A stretch of 64,000 nt of DNA from Pelagibius sp040217155. Lineage in GTDB: Bacteria > Pseudomonadota > Alphaproteobacteria > Kiloniellales > Kiloniellaceae. Below are positions 63,591 through 64,000 of this stretch, in pieces. The stretch is taken from the NCBI GenBank assembly GCA_040217155.1, contig JAVJNS010000032.1:15846-79845 (forward strand). Reading direction: 5' to 3'. The notes under the pieces are model-generated. The model worked only from the letters and a program-made list of their open reading frames with translations. It was not told the DNA's origin and did no database searches. Position 1 is the first letter of the stretch; each line of letters opens with the position of its first letter. A program made the position numbers and the translations under genes.

Positions 63591-64000
63591 GACGATTCCT
63601 TTCCCGAAATCTGACTGCGGACTTTGCAGGCAAAGATGAAAGTTCCCACTTAGAAAACAACTAGCGCGATTGCTTGCCAGGCACGAAGATGACGATCAAA
63701 AAACAATCTTCGCGTTTAAATGGTTAATTTTTTCCAAACCATTGCGTTTGCTGGAACTGATAAACATAAACCCCTGCGAGCATGACTGAAAAAGGCCGAC
63801 GGCATGGCGCAAGTCCGCAAAGCGGCAACCTTGAGATCACTGACGCTGAAAAAAGTTCTAGCAGGTTGCTGAAAAAGTCGCCGGACGAAGGCGGTCGTGC
63901 AAGAAAAGAATCTAACACGACCCGGAACGGACGGAATCGAATCGCAAATGGCATGACTGCGAATCATGATTGCGCAAATTCGAGCCCAAAATAGTTTTTC
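63591..64000. other. Non-coding end region with a possible insertion-sequence end
   Basis: About 410 bases with no convincing gene, AT-richer than the genome. It includes the promoter side of the chemotaxis receptor, a TTCTAGCAGGTTGCTGAAAA stretch at 63857-63876 that resembles the terminal region of IS1182/IS5-type elements, and four GAATC sites at 63908-63965. A 70-residue frame on the plus strand (63782-63994) lacks coding bias and is not called. Confidence 0.4.

Noticed and set aside
63782..63994. 70-codon plus-strand frame at the right edge
   Set aside because: No ribosome site, no third-position bias, a Ser/Arg/Asn-rich composition, and it runs across an IS-like end; probably not a gene.

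Overview
The window is a GC-rich chromosomal stretch of an alphaproteobacterium, most likely Rhodospirillales in the broad sense. The evidence is the dusB-ntrB-ntrC-ntrY-ntrX-trkA-hfq-hflX gene order, a fused ispDF, an E1 beta subunit of pyruvate dehydrogenase carrying its own lipoyl domain, a DUF1127 protein, a RatA/COQ10-type ubiquinone protein and a cluster of GANTC (CcrM-type) sites. No rRNA, tRNA, CRISPR array, integrase or complete insertion sequence was found; most of the window is core genome with small accessory patches.

Layout. 1-5.7 kb (+): end of a D,D-carboxypeptidase, then tmk, holB, metG, tatD, a PhnP-like hydrolase and a frameshifted DUF3303 gene. 5.8-12.3 kb: accessory patch with a dispersed palindrome, an orphan family 5 binding protein, a DUF1127 protein, and a LysR regulator divergent from a CntA-like Rieske oxygenase, with gene fragments on both sides of the oxygenase. 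12.3-21.1 kb: small secreted proteins (two with CARDB-like domains), two housekeeping enzymes (gph, mazG), a PAS protein, a hydroxyisobutyrate dehydrogenase-like enzyme and a MocR regulator; three convergent gene pairs here have interlocked stop codons. 21.2-30.3 kb: a polyamine-type ABC transporter, an HU-like protein, an omega-aminotransferase, alanine dehydrogenase and an inositol monophosphatase-family enzyme. Together, transporter, aminotransferase and Ald could import amines, transaminate them onto pyruvate and recycle the alanine.

30.4-45.1 kb (-): a long regulatory block read from dusB down to groEL: dusB, the Ntr nitrogen sensors, trkA, a D-amino-acid aminotransferase, a HAD phosphatase, hfq, hflX, and groESL with its own CIRCE operator and terminator. 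A structured 125-bp palindromic element lies exactly between dusB and ntrB. 45.3-51.1 kb: a YpjD-like membrane protein, then ispDF-pgpA-pncC-CPBP protease as a tight cluster, a PiT phosphate transporter and an antisense-overlapping Nudix hydrolase.

51.3-61.6 kb (-): eno, ftsB, the pyruvate dehydrogenase genes pdhA-pdhB-pdhC, two paralogous secreted proteins, lpd, an easily missed 56-residue gene, lipA and a RatA/COQ10 protein. This links glycolytic exit, lipoate synthesis and division. Seven GANTC sites in 100 bp upstream of ftsB and a nested AT-rich palindrome upstream of pdhA are the clearest regulatory signals. The window ends with a chemotaxis receptor and a 410-bp non-coding stretch holding a possible insertion-sequence end.
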